The translations under genes were made by a program, and so were the position numbers. Below, one piece after another: positions 25,071-34,289 of a stretch of 64,000 nucleotides of DNA. A model generated the notes under the pieces. The model worked only from the letters and a program-made list of their open reading frames with translations. It was not told where the DNA came from and did no database searches. The DNA is from Acinetobacter sp. ANC 3832 (GTDB lineage: Bacteria > Pseudomonadota > Gammaproteobacteria > Pseudomonadales > Moraxellaceae), in the NCBI RefSeq assembly GCF_002135415.1, contig NZ_NEGJ01000003.1, positions 1 through 64,000 of the forward strand, in the 5' to 3' direction. Every line of letters starts with the position of its first letter. Position 1 is the stretch's first letter.

Positions 25071-26102
25071 TTAGCCGTTTGAAAGTTCTTTTCGAATGAT
25101 CTCTGCGCCTGCACTTAAAGCATTCAGCTTACCGCGTGCCACCTGACGAGATAATGGTGCCATACCACAGTTGGTCGATGGATAGAGCTTATCTGCATCT
25201 ACAAACTGAAGTGCTTTACGTAAAGTATCTGCGACTTCTTCAGGTGTTTCAACCGTATTGGTTGCTACATCAATTGCACCAACCATCACTTTTTTACCAC
25301 GAATCAGTTCAATTAAATCCATCGGTACACGCGAGTTTTGGCATTCAAGTGAAATGATGTCGATTTTAGATTGTTGTAACTTAGGAAAAGCTTCTTCATA
25401 TTGACGCCATTCAGAACCGAGTGTCTTTTTCCAATCAGTATTGGCTTTAATGCCATAACCATAGCAAATATGAACAGCCGTTTCACACTTCAGACCTTCA
25501 AGTGCTCGCTCTAAGGTCGCAACACCCCAGTCATTCACTTCATCAAAAAATACATTAAATGCTGGCTCATCAAATTGAATAATATCAACACCAGCAGCTT
25601 CTAACTCTCTCGCTTCTTGATTGAGAATTTTAGCGAATTCCCAAGCCAGTTTTTCACGACTTTTATAATGACCATCATACAGTGTGTCGATCATGGTCAT
25701 TGGACCAGGAAGTGCCCATTTAATCGGTTGGTTTGTTTGCGCACGTAAAAATTTAGCATCTTCGACAAACACTGGCTTTTGACGAGAAACAGCACCAACA
25801 ACCGATGGCACACTTGCATCGTAGCGATTACGAATACGTACCGTTTCACGTTTTTCAAAATCAACACCATCAAGGTGTTCAATAAAGGTCGTCACAAAAT
25901 GTTGGCGGGTTTGCTCGCCATCACTAACAATATCAATTCCTGCATGTACTTGTTCTTGCAATGATAAGCGTAAAGCATCTTGCTTCGCTTCAATGAGTGC
26001 ATCACCTTCTAGTTTCCAAGGTGACCATAACTTTTCAGGTTCTGCCAACCAAGACGGTTTAGGTAAGCTGCCAGCTGTTGATGTTGGTAATAAAATGGCC
26101 AT
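25071..26102 (-). CDS. mesD: Folate-independent (core-MetE type) methionine synthase MesD
   Basis: 343 residues, about half the length of MetE: only the catalytic C-terminal domain is present. The zinc site is intact, His211 and Cys213 (HICYGYG), Glu253 (LECQN) and Cys312 (STNCGM); QFDEPAF (176-182) is also the MetE motif. Acinetobacter baylyi MesD is a described folate-independent methionine synthase that needs the DUF1852 partner MesX and oxygen. The adjacent gene here is DUF1852, so the assignment rests on sequence plus context. The natural methyl donor is not known to me. The mesX stop is 30 bases upstream, consistent with an operon. Confidence 0.85.
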   Translation of the reverse strand: MAILLPTSTAGSLPKPSWLAEPEKLWSPWKLEGDALIEAKQDALRLSLQEQVHAGIDIVSDGEQTRQHFVTTFIEHLDGVDFEKRETVRIRNRYDASVPSVVGAVSRQKPVFVEDAKFLRAQTNQPIKWALPGPMTMIDTLYDGHYKSREKLAWEFAKILNQEARELEAAGVDIIQFDEPAFNVFFDEVNDWGVATLERALEGLKCETAVHICYGYGIKANTDWKKTLGSEWRQYEEAFPKLQQSKIDIISLECQNSRVPMDLIELIRGKKVMVGAIDVATNTVETPEEVADTLRKALQFVDADKLYPSTNCGMAPLSRQVARGKLNALSAGAEIIRKELSNG

Positions 26103-26132
26103 TTTTAATCTTCTATCTCTAATTTAAGTGAA

Positions 26133-27140
26133 TTACGCAGCGTTCGTTTTAAGGTTATTACGCTCTACAGCATAGTTGGCAGCCCATTGCTCAAGAATAT
26201 TTTGATAAGGTTTAATGAAGTTTTCCTCAGTCCATTGACCTTGTTTTACCGCCAACTGATTACGTTCAACACGGTCATATACAATCTGGGTCAATGAATA
26301 ATCTGGATACTCTAAGCTTGCTTGATATACTTGACCTGCAGCAGAATTGGCATTGTAAATTTCAGGACGATAGATCTTTTGAAAAGTCTCCATCGTACTA
26401 ATCGCACTGATCAACTCAAGATCAGTATAATCACGCAATAAATCACCACTAAAGTAAAATGCTAATGGCGCAGCACTATTTTCAGGTTTGAAATAGCGGA
26501 CGGTTAAGCCCATTTTGTGGAAATAATCATCTGTAAGTGAATATTCATCTTGCTTGTACTCAATACCTAATACAGCATGTTGATTGGCTGTTTGATAATA
26601 AGTTTTCGTGGTTGAAACACTCAGGCAAATCACAGGCAGTTTTTTAAACTCTGCTTTAAATACCTCTGAATTCACCAAATATTGATAAAGCTTGCCATGC
26701 AAATCGCCAAAATTTTCTGGTGCATTCGATTTAGGCTGATTCTGAAAATATGCGGGTAAAACTACGCTAAAGTCATAGTCACGGACATAAGAAGAAAAAC
26801 TGTTGCCAATCATACCATCGATACGCTGATTTGTTTGATGATCAATAATGGTCGTTTTCAATGTTTCGATAGCTGGGAATGTTTGACCATTGCCTTCAAC
26901 ATCTAAATCTACTGAAATGATGTCAATTTCAACTGAATAGCGATCGCTTTTAGGATTATCCCAATGTGCCAATGCGTTAAAACGATTATTGATCATACGT
27001 AATGTGTTACGTAGATTCTGTTCGCGACTTTCACCACGAGCCAAGTTGGCAAAGTTAGTGGTTAAACGTGTGCTATCTGCAGGTAGATAGTTTTCATCGA
27101 AACGAATGTGTTTAATTGAACATGCAAATTCTTTACTCAT
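26133..27140 (-). CDS. mesX: MesX, DUF1852 partner of MesD
   Basis: 335 residues from ATG 27140 (MSKEFACSIKHIRFDENYLP) with GGAG 9 bases upstream; a start at 27176 is rejected. The protein is soluble and lacks a known catalytic motif. The family (DUF1852) occurs next to core-MetE genes and is needed for MesD activity in Acinetobacter baylyi. First gene of a mesX-mesD unit, perhaps with the flavin reductase as a third member. Upstream lies a putative small RNA in the same direction (27456-27588); no SAM or cobalamin riboswitch was recognised in the leader. Confidence 0.85.
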   Translation of the reverse strand: MSKEFACSIKHIRFDENYLPADSTRLTTNFANLARGESREQNLRNTLRMINNRFNALAHWDNPKSDRYSVEIDIISVDLDVEGNGQTFPAIETLKTTIIDHQTNQRIDGMIGNSFSSYVRDYDFSVVLPAYFQNQPKSNAPENFGDLHGKLYQYLVNSEVFKAEFKKLPVICLSVSTTKTYYQTANQHAVLGIEYKQDEYSLTDDYFHKMGLTVRYFKPENSAAPLAFYFSGDLLRDYTDLELISAISTMETFQKIYRPEIYNANSAAGQVYQASLEYPDYSLTQIVYDRVERNQLAVKQGQWTEENFIKPYQNILEQWAANYAVERNNLKTNAA

Positions 27141-27455
27141 GGTAATCCGCTCCCCTAATTTTTTAGATAAAACCAAAATTTCTGTATGGAGTAATTTATA
27201 CCTGAATCACAACATGAATAAAAATGATTTAATCTAAGTCAAAGATGAGTAAAATTCATGTTTAAGTTTTCTGTCGTATCAATAATGAATTGCATGATGA
27301 TATTTTATAAGAGCTTAAAATGAATTTGCAAACTTATCAAAGCTTTCATGCACCAGACTGAATAAATCATTAACATTTATAAAATCAACTCAATACAGCT
27401 CATGCAAAGCCTATAAAACTTAGATTTCGAGATGGTTTTTATAAAAATGTTACAT

Positions 27456-27588
27456 AAAAAAAGCCCAACATCCTGTTGGGCTTTTCCATATTCATTACCT
27501 GATTCACTGGTCGCACCTTTGCATTTTCCGTTGCTTAAACTGATTATTGTTGTTTTATGTTCTGGAGCATCCTGCTCTCTATGTGGCC
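27456..27588 (-). ncRNA. Putative small RNA, copy B of a paralogous pair
   Basis: Same architecture as the element at 24054-24178: a TATCAT -10-like box, conserved 5' box with AGGATGCTCCAGA (27585-27561), a variable middle of about 75 bases and an identical 12-base terminator stem with a T-run (27485-27456). Upstream is the palindrome TGTACGT-TAAG-ACGTACA (27639-27656). It lies about 315 bases upstream of mesX. The opposite-strand frame at 27432-27638 runs through the terminator and is not a gene. Confidence 0.65.
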
Positions 27589-28086
27589 ATGATAAGCAAT
27601 ATATGGGTAAACATCTAGGCGCAAACAGCGTGAATTGATGTACGTCTTAACGTACAAAACTGAATAAAAAACTATCCCCTTTTTATCCGCAGAAATTGTG
27701 GATTATTTCAGCAGTGCGACAGTTAAAAATATAGGGGAAAGTTAAAAATAGATTAATAATTAGTCTATTTTTGTGGAAAAATTTATCAAATGCGTTTAAA
27801 AAAAGCCGAGATGTTTCCAACTCGACTTTTCAGGTTTTGCGCTCGATTTTTTTACTAAATAAGTGTCTAAATATTAAAACAATTTTACTTTCGATTTCAC
27901 ATAAGAAATTTTATGTTAAATAATTGCGCAAAAGCCCCATGAACAAGGCCTTTCGCATAACAGTTATTATATTGGATAGCGGTAATAATGGCGTATATTG
28001 TAATAACATTGGCGTGTTCTAACTTTTTAATTAGTTGCTTATCGGTTTGAATAGAAATATCTTCTCTCAACACGGAAAATAGAATA
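27589..28086. other. Intergenic region between small RNA B and the aldehyde dehydrogenase
   Basis: About 500 bases without a gene. It holds the upstream palindrome of small RNA B and a leftward terminator-like hairpin, AAAAGCCGAG / CTCGACTTTT with a ten-base loop (27801-27830, one G-U pair on the minus strand) and a T-run, which suggests a further short leftward transcript beginning to its right. The promoter of the dehydrogenase must also be here; none is obvious. Confidence 0.4.
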
Positions 28087-29550
28087 ATGAATACTCAAAT
28101 TTCACAACTCAAAAAGAATTTTAATGCACTTTATATTGCAGGCGAATGGGTTAAGCCTATCTTTGAAGAAAAACGAACACTAATATCTTCACACGATCAA
28201 TCAGTTTTCGGTTCTATCGTCCTTGCACATGACGCAGATATTGATAGTGCAGTACAAAAAGCTGTACAACATTTTAAGTCAGGGACTTGGGCAAACAAAC
28301 CGATTGAACAACGTTTAGCAGTTTTTGAAAAACTTAATAGAATTGCGCCTGCTTATGATCGTGCATATGCTGAATTAATTACTTTACAAAATGGTGCACC
28401 TATTTCTTTTAATTTGCCCTTACAGCAATCGCAAGCGTACTTGATTGATGAGTTTATTCGCGCAGCTAAACTACACCCGTGGGAAAAAATAACCAAGATA
28501 GATGAACAACATGGTTCAATTGTACGTAGTGCGCCTGTTGGGGTGGTCGCAGCCGTTACACCATGGAACGCACCGCTACAATCGGCAATGACAAAAATAA
28601 TTCCCGCACTCATTGCAGGCTGTACTGTAATTCTGAAACCTACACCTGAAACAGCCCTTGATGCTTTGAATATTGTGACTTTATTTGAAGAAGCAGGTTT
28701 AGATAAAGGTGCACTTTCTATTCTACCTGCGGATCGTGAAGCAAGTGAATATTTAATTAGTCACTCAGGTATCGATAAAATTGCATTTACAGGTTCTACA
28801 AGTGCAGGTCGAATTATTGCCTCAATTGCAGGTAAACAAATGAAACGTGGTAGCTTTGAACTTGGCGGAAAATCAGCAGGGATTATTTTAGATGATATTT
28901 CTGCACAAGAAGTTGCTCAACATACGCTTATTCGTTCATTCCTTAACAATGGGCAAGCCTGTATTGGCTTAACACGTTTATTCGTGCCGAGTGCGAAATA
29001 CGATGAAATAACTCAAACACTCGCAGTGACTTTAAATAGCTTAAAAATAGGCAATCCAATAGAAGAAGATACATTTTTAGGACCACTATTTAACAAAAGC
29101 CAATATGACAAAGTCCGTGGTTATATTCAACTTGGTGTAGATGAAGGTGCAACTGTGGCATGTGGCGGTTTAGATAAACCTGAGGGTGTACAGTATGAAA
29201 AAGGTTGGTACATCAAACCAACACTATTGACGCATGTGAATAACAACATGCGAGTGGCACGTGAAGAAATCTTTGGTCCTGTGGTGGTTGCTATTGCATA
29301 CGATACGCTTGAAGAAGCGATTGAAATGGCCAATGATAGTGAATATGGATTAAGTGGGGGGGTATTTACCAATGATACGAATAAAGCGATTGAAATTGCC
29401 CGCCAAATTCGTACTGGTGGTGTTTATATAAATAGCCAAATGCCTTCATTTGATACACCTTTCGGTGGCTTCAAACAAAGTGGTATGGGACGTGAGTTTG
29501 GTCAATGGGGTTTGAATAGCTTTATTGAATTACAAACGATTGCTTTTTAA
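28087..29550 (+). CDS. NAD(P)-dependent aldehyde dehydrogenase family protein
   Basis: 487 residues, the normal length of the family. The cofactor site is seen in VTPWNAPLQ and ILKPTPETALDA, the Rossmann turn in AFTGSTSAGR, the general base Glu in FELGGKSAG, the catalytic Cys in NNGQACIGLTR, and the closing motif EEIFGPVV. It oxidises an aldehyde to its acid; the substrate cannot be read from sequence. It is divergent from the mes region and convergent with the broken oxidoreductase and AraC gene, and has its own terminator at 29573-29607. Confidence 0.9.
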   Translation: MNTQISQLKKNFNALYIAGEWVKPIFEEKRTLISSHDQSVFGSIVLAHDADIDSAVQKAVQHFKSGTWANKPIEQRLAVFEKLNRIAPAYDRAYAELITLQNGAPISFNLPLQQSQAYLIDEFIRAAKLHPWEKITKIDEQHGSIVRSAPVGVVAAVTPWNAPLQSAMTKIIPALIAGCTVILKPTPETALDALNIVTLFEEAGLDKGALSILPADREASEYLISHSGIDKIAFTGSTSAGRIIASIAGKQMKRGSFELGGKSAGIILDDISAQEVAQHTLIRSFLNNGQACIGLTRLFVPSAKYDEITQTLAVTLNSLKIGNPIEEDTFLGPLFNKSQYDKVRGYIQLGVDEGATVACGGLDKPEGVQYEKGWYIKPTLLTHVNNNMRVAREEIFGPVVVAIAYDTLEEAIEMANDSEYGLSGGVFTNDTNKAIEIARQIRTGGVYINSQMPSFDTPFGGFKQSGMGREFGQWGLNSFIELQTIAF

Positions 29551-29572
29551 GTATTAAAAAAATGTTCAGGTA

Positions 29573-29607
29573 ATCAGTATAAGATTAAATCTTATACTGA
29601 TTTTTTT
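29573..29607 (+). terminator. Terminator of the aldehyde dehydrogenase gene
   Basis: A perfect 13-base stem ATCAGTATAAGAT / ATCTTATACTGAT with a three-base loop, followed by TTTTTT. Confidence 0.9.
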
Positions 29608-29622
29608 ATATTTAAAAATATT

Positions 29623-30290
29623 TTAAAGATTGATTTTTGTGAGTTTAATAATGTCTTTTACTTCCAATATTTCCGTGTGATAACCAAAACGAACCGCATT
29701 CAACATGGCATCAGCAATACTCTGGGTTGTTAGCAGAGCATTGGGTGCGACACGTTGTATGATTGGAAAAAATGGCTTGAGCAGTTTATAAAAAATACGA
29801 TAGCTCGTGGTCTGTGATTCAATGCCATCCAAGGGCTGAATCATTGCGGGGCGAAATAAATATACAGCCTTGAAATTCATAGACTTCAATGTGTTTTCCC
29901 TTTTACTCTTGCCCACATTATTTTACCTTGTTCTGTGCTATCAGTACCTGCACCTGAAATATACACAAAGGTCATATCAGGGTTATTGGCTTGTAAAGCC
30001 TTTGCAATATTGATAGTTAAGTCATAATTAATGGCACTATATTGGGCTTCAGTCATGCCTGAAGCTGAAACGCCTAAACAATAAAAACACGCATCAAAAT
30101 TTTTAATCATGTCTAAATCATGCGTTTGATTTAAGTCAGATATCACAATTTCAGATAATTTTTCATGTTGGATATTTAAACTTCTTCGTACAACAATAAT
30201 AACTTTTTCAACATCTGAAGCTGATAAGCTTTGATTGAGTGTACCTCGCCCAACCATACCACTTGCACCATAGATCACTATTCTCATCAT
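29623..30290 (-). pseudogene. Frameshifted NAD-binding (NmrA/SDR-like) oxidoreductase
   Basis: Two overlapping frames together make one protein. The upstream part (30290-29886) starts MRIVIYGASGMVGRGTL, an NAD(P)-binding motif, and continues through FDACFYCLGVS to FVYISGAGTDS and WARVKGKT, then stops. The downstream part (29916-29623) resumes with ENTLKSMNFKAVYLFRPAMI and runs to a normal end. The join is at a GGG run near 29893-29903; one added base, or a 7-base deletion relative to relatives, explains it. Family members are atypical SDR proteins of about 220 residues. It is translationally coupled to the AraC gene. A sequencing error in the short homopolymer cannot be excluded. Confidence 0.75.
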
Positions 30291-31288
30291 TTAATTCCTG
30301 ACTTTTTTTTTGGATTTTCACGCCATTTACTGGGTGTCGTATTTTCCCAATCTTGAAATGCACGAAAAAATGAGGCCTGTTCTTCATAACCCAGTAGGTA
30401 GGAAATTTCTGCAAGATCCAATCGGCTATCTTGCAAGTACTCACATGCAAGTTCATGCCGTGTTTTTGATAACAAAGATTGAAAGCTTTCACCTTCATTT
30501 TTTAAATGGCGCTGTAGTGAACGTTCACTCGTTGCTAATTCATGTGCAATAAATCGCAACTCCGGACGACCAGCGGTTAATGCTTTACGTAATAACCATT
30601 TCACCTGTTCAGAAACAGTTATTTTAGTGTTTAAATCATTTAATTTTGCATGTAAGGCTTGATCTAAAATTTTCAGTAAGTCTTGGTTATAGCGTTGAAA
30701 TACACGTGATAAATCACTCTGATGAAAACTAATTTTATTTTTTTCAGCATTATATTCAACAGAATAGTTCTTTAAAAAAGGACTTATAGCCCTTTCAGGG
30801 CGCGTCAAAAATATTTTTGCAGGTTGAACAACTTGACCAGTACCTAAGTATGCTAAAGAAGCCATCGACAGTACAGTGGCATCGATTAATGCATTAGGTA
30901 TAGATATCGTTTCGAGTGGCCATGTAATAGTGATTGTAAATAATTGATCTGTTTCATCAATTAACAGTCTTTCAGGGGTACATAAACTTTTGAAGCGTAC
31001 AACACGATATAAAGCATCACGTAAATCTTTCGCATGATATGCAACTAAAAATGAAGGTGGCATCTGATTTATATCGAGAGAGGATATAAGTTTAAATCCA
31101 ATATTTACACCTTCAAGTTGTTCTAAAGCATGCCATAAGTTAAAAAAAACGATGGTTTTTATTTTTGTCTCTTCAAGCCCGACTGCTAATGGTAACTTTG
31201 CTTGCTTAATTAAAGTAGCCCGACTGATACCTAATTTATCAATAGCAAGCCAGAAGGCATTTGGAATTTTAATACTGTCTGAAGTCAT
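30287..31288 (-). CDS. AraC-family transcriptional regulator
   Basis: 333 residues. Residues about 20-200 are the ligand-binding domain of the OruR/ArgR-like AraC group (LVAYHAKDLRDALYRVVRF), and 230-325 the double helix-turn-helix (LRFIAHELATSERSLQRHLK, then DLAEISYLLGYEEQASFFRA, ending in TTPSKWR). It ends in a four-base overlap with the frameshifted oxidoreductase, which it probably regulates together with nearby catabolic genes. The inducer is unknown. Intact, although its operon partner is broken. Confidence 0.9.
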   Translation of the reverse strand: MTSDSIKIPNAFWLAIDKLGISRATLIKQAKLPLAVGLEETKIKTIVFFNLWHALEQLEGVNIGFKLISSLDINQMPPSFLVAYHAKDLRDALYRVVRFKSLCTPERLLIDETDQLFTITITWPLETISIPNALIDATVLSMASLAYLGTGQVVQPAKIFLTRPERAISPFLKNYSVEYNAEKNKISFHQSDLSRVFQRYNQDLLKILDQALHAKLNDLNTKITVSEQVKWLLRKALTAGRPELRFIAHELATSERSLQRHLKNEGESFQSLLSKTRHELACEYLQDSRLDLAEISYLLGYEEQASFFRAFQDWENTTPSKWRENPKKKSGIK

Positions 31289-31438
31289 AATATATTTAAT
31301 GTATTAAAATATTTAGAATAAACTTAAAAGACTATTTTTTATATGCTATAAGGCGACACTCGATTGTCTAAATGCGCCATATGTAATTTTATTATATTTC
31401 CTAAAATTAACATAATACACGTTATACGAAATCAAAAA

Positions 31439-31472
31439 AGAAAGAGTTAAGCTCCCTTTTATTACTCTTTCT
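31439..31472 (-). terminator. Hairpin after the FAD monooxygenase gene
   Basis: A 9-base perfect stem, AGAAAGAGT / ACTCTTTCT, with a 16-base loop, 45 bases beyond the monooxygenase stop. A T-run follows on the minus strand (TTTTTTGATT). Plausible terminator. Confidence 0.5.
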
Positions 31473-31516
31473 GATAATTTCTTATAAATACCGTTAGGTT
31501 AAGTGGCATGTCTTAG

Positions 31517-33064
31517 TCATTTATTTAAATGCTTCTTACCAACAAGTCTGCAAATATCATTGAGATCACTTTCACTCATTGCTGAATGGCTTTGCCAAGC
31601 GATAATACCATCAGGACGTATTAGAGTTGCCCCTTTAGCTTCAGTGTTGAACAATTCACCAAAAGATAAATCAAAAGGGAAAATAATATCAGAACCAATC
31701 TGAATAAACTTCAGTGGCAATTCTTTCACATACTCGTACCAAGCTCCATTTTCTGTTAAGAGAACAAAATCTTGTCCAAACAGATCAAGCAGTGAAATTC
31801 TTATATTATCTTTCATGACCCATATATGAGGTGCACGTGTTCCAGGATGTCCATGCCATTCGCTTGGTAAGGCTGCTGCAGGCAATTCAGGTCCAGCGCC
31901 AATAATCTGCGACGAACGAACAAGTTGACCAAATTCCATTGCATCGTTACTCAACAAAATATCAGGCTCAAAATCCTCATCAACCCAATGTGCATAATCT
32001 GGTCGAGAGAAAGTTTGCTGGTGGCGCAACCACCCAATTGGTTGTCTTTCGGTATTGTAAGTATCAAGTAATGCGGAATCTGCTACTCCACAGATTACAC
32101 GCTCTAATTTCCACGCTAGATTCCAAACATCATCAATACCTGTGTTAGCACCAAAACCACCGCGAGTTGGCGGTAATTGATGAGCAGAATCACCTGCGAG
32201 AAATACTCGTCCCTCACTGTATTTGTCAGCAATACGACCTGCCATTTCCCATTGACCAGTTGTAATAATATTAAAGGACATTTCAGAACCAAGTGCACAT
32301 TTTACGAGATCTATTAATTCTTCATTAGAACAAACATTATCGTTCTCAAATATTAATACCCAACGGCTATCACCATATGTTGTTAAGAAACCTTGAAAAC
32401 TCTCCTGTTCAATCTCAAATTGCTGCACACCCTTTTCAAGATAATGATCAGCTTCTGGGCAATAAAAAAGCACACTGTTCAATGTTTTTAGATATCCAAC
32501 GCCACTCGATGTGATGCTAAGTGCTTCTCGAATGCTACTTGTTGCACCATCAGCAGCAATCATAAAATCAGCAGTAATTTCAAATTCTTCGCCACTTTTT
32601 CTGTCACGCAAGCGAGCCGAGATGGGTTGCTCTGTATGATGATCAAAGTTGATTAGTTCACAACCAAACTTATGCTTAGCTCCCATCTCTTGTGCAGCGT
32701 TGCGTAAAATCGGCTCAAGTTTATCTTGCGCGATTGCAGCCCCCCTACAAGGTGATAAGTCATCTGAACGGTCGATTGCTTGACCTGGTGTCCAATCTGA
32801 CTCAGAAATCCACTCTGAAGAAAGATTCTTAACCTTTACTCGACGTAAACGTGCGCCCTTTGGTGCTTGAGGGATACTGTCAGCAATACCCACTGTACGG
32901 TAATGTTCGATTGTGGTTTCAGTAAAACCCATTGCACGAGGATGTAAAGCACTACCAAAATGTTTTTCAACAAGAATATGAGGAATTCCTCGCCACGCAA
33001 GGAAAAGTGAAGCAGATAATCCAACAAGACTACCGCCGATGATGAGTACAGGAGTATGTTCCAT
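31517..33064 (-). CDS. FAD-dependent aromatic-type monooxygenase (PHBH fold)
   Basis: 515 residues. The FAD-binding start VLIIGGSLVGLSASLFLAWRG, the second FAD motif GRVFLAGDSAHQLPPTRGG followed by FGANTGIDDVWNLAWKL, and the DG-containing segment FMIAADGATSS place it in the class A flavoprotein hydroxylases. Closest in style are the polyketide/anthracycline and rifampicin hydroxylases, with a thioredoxin-like C-terminal domain from about 390. It would hydroxylate an aromatic or polycyclic substrate with NAD(P)H and oxygen; the true substrate, catabolic or antibiotic, cannot be read. A small odd open frame lies 16 bases upstream. Confidence 0.85.
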   Translation of the reverse strand: MEHTPVLIIGGSLVGLSASLFLAWRGIPHILVEKHFGSALHPRAMGFTETTIEHYRTVGIADSIPQAPKGARLRRVKVKNLSSEWISESDWTPGQAIDRSDDLSPCRGAAIAQDKLEPILRNAAQEMGAKHKFGCELINFDHHTEQPISARLRDRKSGEEFEITADFMIAADGATSSIREALSITSSGVGYLKTLNSVLFYCPEADHYLEKGVQQFEIEQESFQGFLTTYGDSRWVLIFENDNVCSNEELIDLVKCALGSEMSFNIITTGQWEMAGRIADKYSEGRVFLAGDSAHQLPPTRGGFGANTGIDDVWNLAWKLERVICGVADSALLDTYNTERQPIGWLRHQQTFSRPDYAHWVDEDFEPDILLSNDAMEFGQLVRSSQIIGAGPELPAAALPSEWHGHPGTRAPHIWVMKDNIRISLLDLFGQDFVLLTENGAWYEYVKELPLKFIQIGSDIIFPFDLSFGELFNTEAKGATLIRPDGIIAWQSHSAMSESDLNDICRLVGKKHLNK

Positions 33065-33561
33065 AATTAACCTTTTGCATTCATGATGCCGCGGGCACGG
33101 CTATAGGACGCAAAGGTTTCAAAAGGCTTGTCAAATCAAATTCATATGGCTCTTGACGAGGAAACGGCATGCGTCCGCCCTCGTCGTGGTCCATTGCCCT
33201 TATGGGCTGGATATAATATAACCAAGCACTTAAAAGTTACTTGGCTGACTGGGGCTCACCACGCCAGTCCACCTTTTTCGACAATCTAAGCATAGAAGAA
33301 AAGTAAAATTTCTGCAACTGATCAAGGACTACTTTCAAATCAAAATACAACTATACAGTCTAATATTATTTTTATAATTAACATAAAAAGCTTATGCAAA
33401 ATTCAATATATGACTTGTTTTAAATCAGTTAATTGAAATCATAAAAAGTCTCAATTGAATAAGTTTATCTTTTAAATTAAAGCCTCACATTGATTATCAA
33501 TGCACAAGCTTTCTACATCCATTAACCAACAAAAACACTCAGACTATTTAAAACTAGATAA
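33065..33561. other. Gene-poor region with a compositionally odd remnant
   Basis: About 500 bases. 33081-33200 is noticeably GC-rich and codes for the small frame listed separately. A GACTGG/CCAGTC hairpin lies at about 33246-33268. The part from 33290 on is AT-rich, without recognised signals, and ends at kdpE. It looks like a junction of acquired and resident DNA. Confidence 0.4.
33081..33194 (-). CDS. Short open frame, possible remnant of a longer gene
   Basis: 37 residues from the ATG at 33194 (MDHDEGGRMPFPRQEPYEFD onward). The frame stays open upstream to a stop at 33239 with hydrophobic residues (LLSAWLYYIQPIRA), which resembles the end of a larger protein rather than a whole one. It is GC-rich, with codons (GGC, CGC, GAC) unlike its neighbours. 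It ends 16 bases before the monooxygenase. I do not recognise it; either a coupled small protein or a degraded tail of an acquired gene. Confidence 0.35.
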   Translation of the reverse strand: MDHDEGGRMPFPRQEPYEFDLTSLLKPLRPIAVPAAS

Positions 33562-34272
33562 CTAAATTTTTCCTAAAAACCTTAAGCCTACACCTGGTTC
33601 AGTCGCAATATATCGAGGATGAATTGCATCATCATTTAATTTAGCACGTAATTTCGCCACTAAAATCCGTAAATAATGCGTATCTTCCTGATGCGTAGGT
33701 CCCCATAAGTCTTTTAATATTTGTGGTTGGGTAATCAATTGCCCACGATGTTGAGCCAATAACATTAATAGCTGAAATTCTTTGCGCGTTAAAGAAACTA
33801 ACTCATTCGATAAAAACACCTGACGCTGTGCAAAATCAATTTTTAAAACATCATCATCAAAAATAGCGGATTCTGTGGTTTGTGTAACCTGATTTCTTAA
33901 CATGGCGCGTATACGTGCCATTAATTCCTGAATGCTAAACGGTTTAGTCACATAATCATTTGCCCCTGCATCTAAAAGTGCAACTTTTTCAGTTTCATCT
34001 GCACGTACAGAAAGAATAATTACTGGTACTTGTGACCAAATACGAAGCTCTTTTAAAACATCTTGCCCATCTAAATCAGGTAAACCTAAATCTAGAATCA
34101 CCAAGTCTGCCCCTTGTAAAGCAAGCATTTCCAGTCCCATTTGCCCTGTTTCAGCCAAGAATGTTTTATATCCTTGTGCACGTAAAGCAATATCTAAAAA
34201 CTTACGAATTTGTGGTTCATCATCAATAATTAATACATTCACGGCGTTGCTTGTTGTATTTAAATCATTCAT
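33562..34272 (-). CDS. kdpE: KdpE response regulator
   Basis: 236 residues: receiver domain with the acidic pair in IIDDEP, phospho-acceptor Asp61 (LVILDLGLPD) and the Thr/Lys positions (ILSVRA, DYVTKPF). A winged-helix OmpR-type output domain follows (SLTRKEFQLLMLLAQHRGQL and HYLRILVAKLRAKL). Phosphorylated by KdpD, it activates kdpABC at low potassium. It lies 17 bases after kdpD. Last gene of the kdp cluster. Length normal. Confidence 0.95.
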   Translation of the reverse strand: MNDLNTTSNAVNVLIIDDEPQIRKFLDIALRAQGYKTFLAETGQMGLEMLALQGADLVILDLGLPDLDGQDVLKELRIWSQVPVIILSVRADETEKVALLDAGANDYVTKPFSIQELMARIRAMLRNQVTQTTESAIFDDDVLKIDFAQRQVFLSNELVSLTRKEFQLLMLLAQHRGQLITQPQILKDLWGPTHQEDTHYLRILVAKLRAKLNDDAIHPRYIATEPGVGLRFLGKI

Positions 34273-34289
34273 CTTTATTCATTTCTCTT

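Noticed and set aside
27141-27455. SAM or cobalamin riboswitch in front of mesX
   Set aside because: No conserved core of any riboswitch class could be recognised by eye; only the small RNA upstream has clear structure.
27432-27638. A 68-codon rightward frame
   Set aside because: It reads through the terminator and conserved box of small RNA B; the matching frame is not kept in the paralogous copy at 24054-24178.
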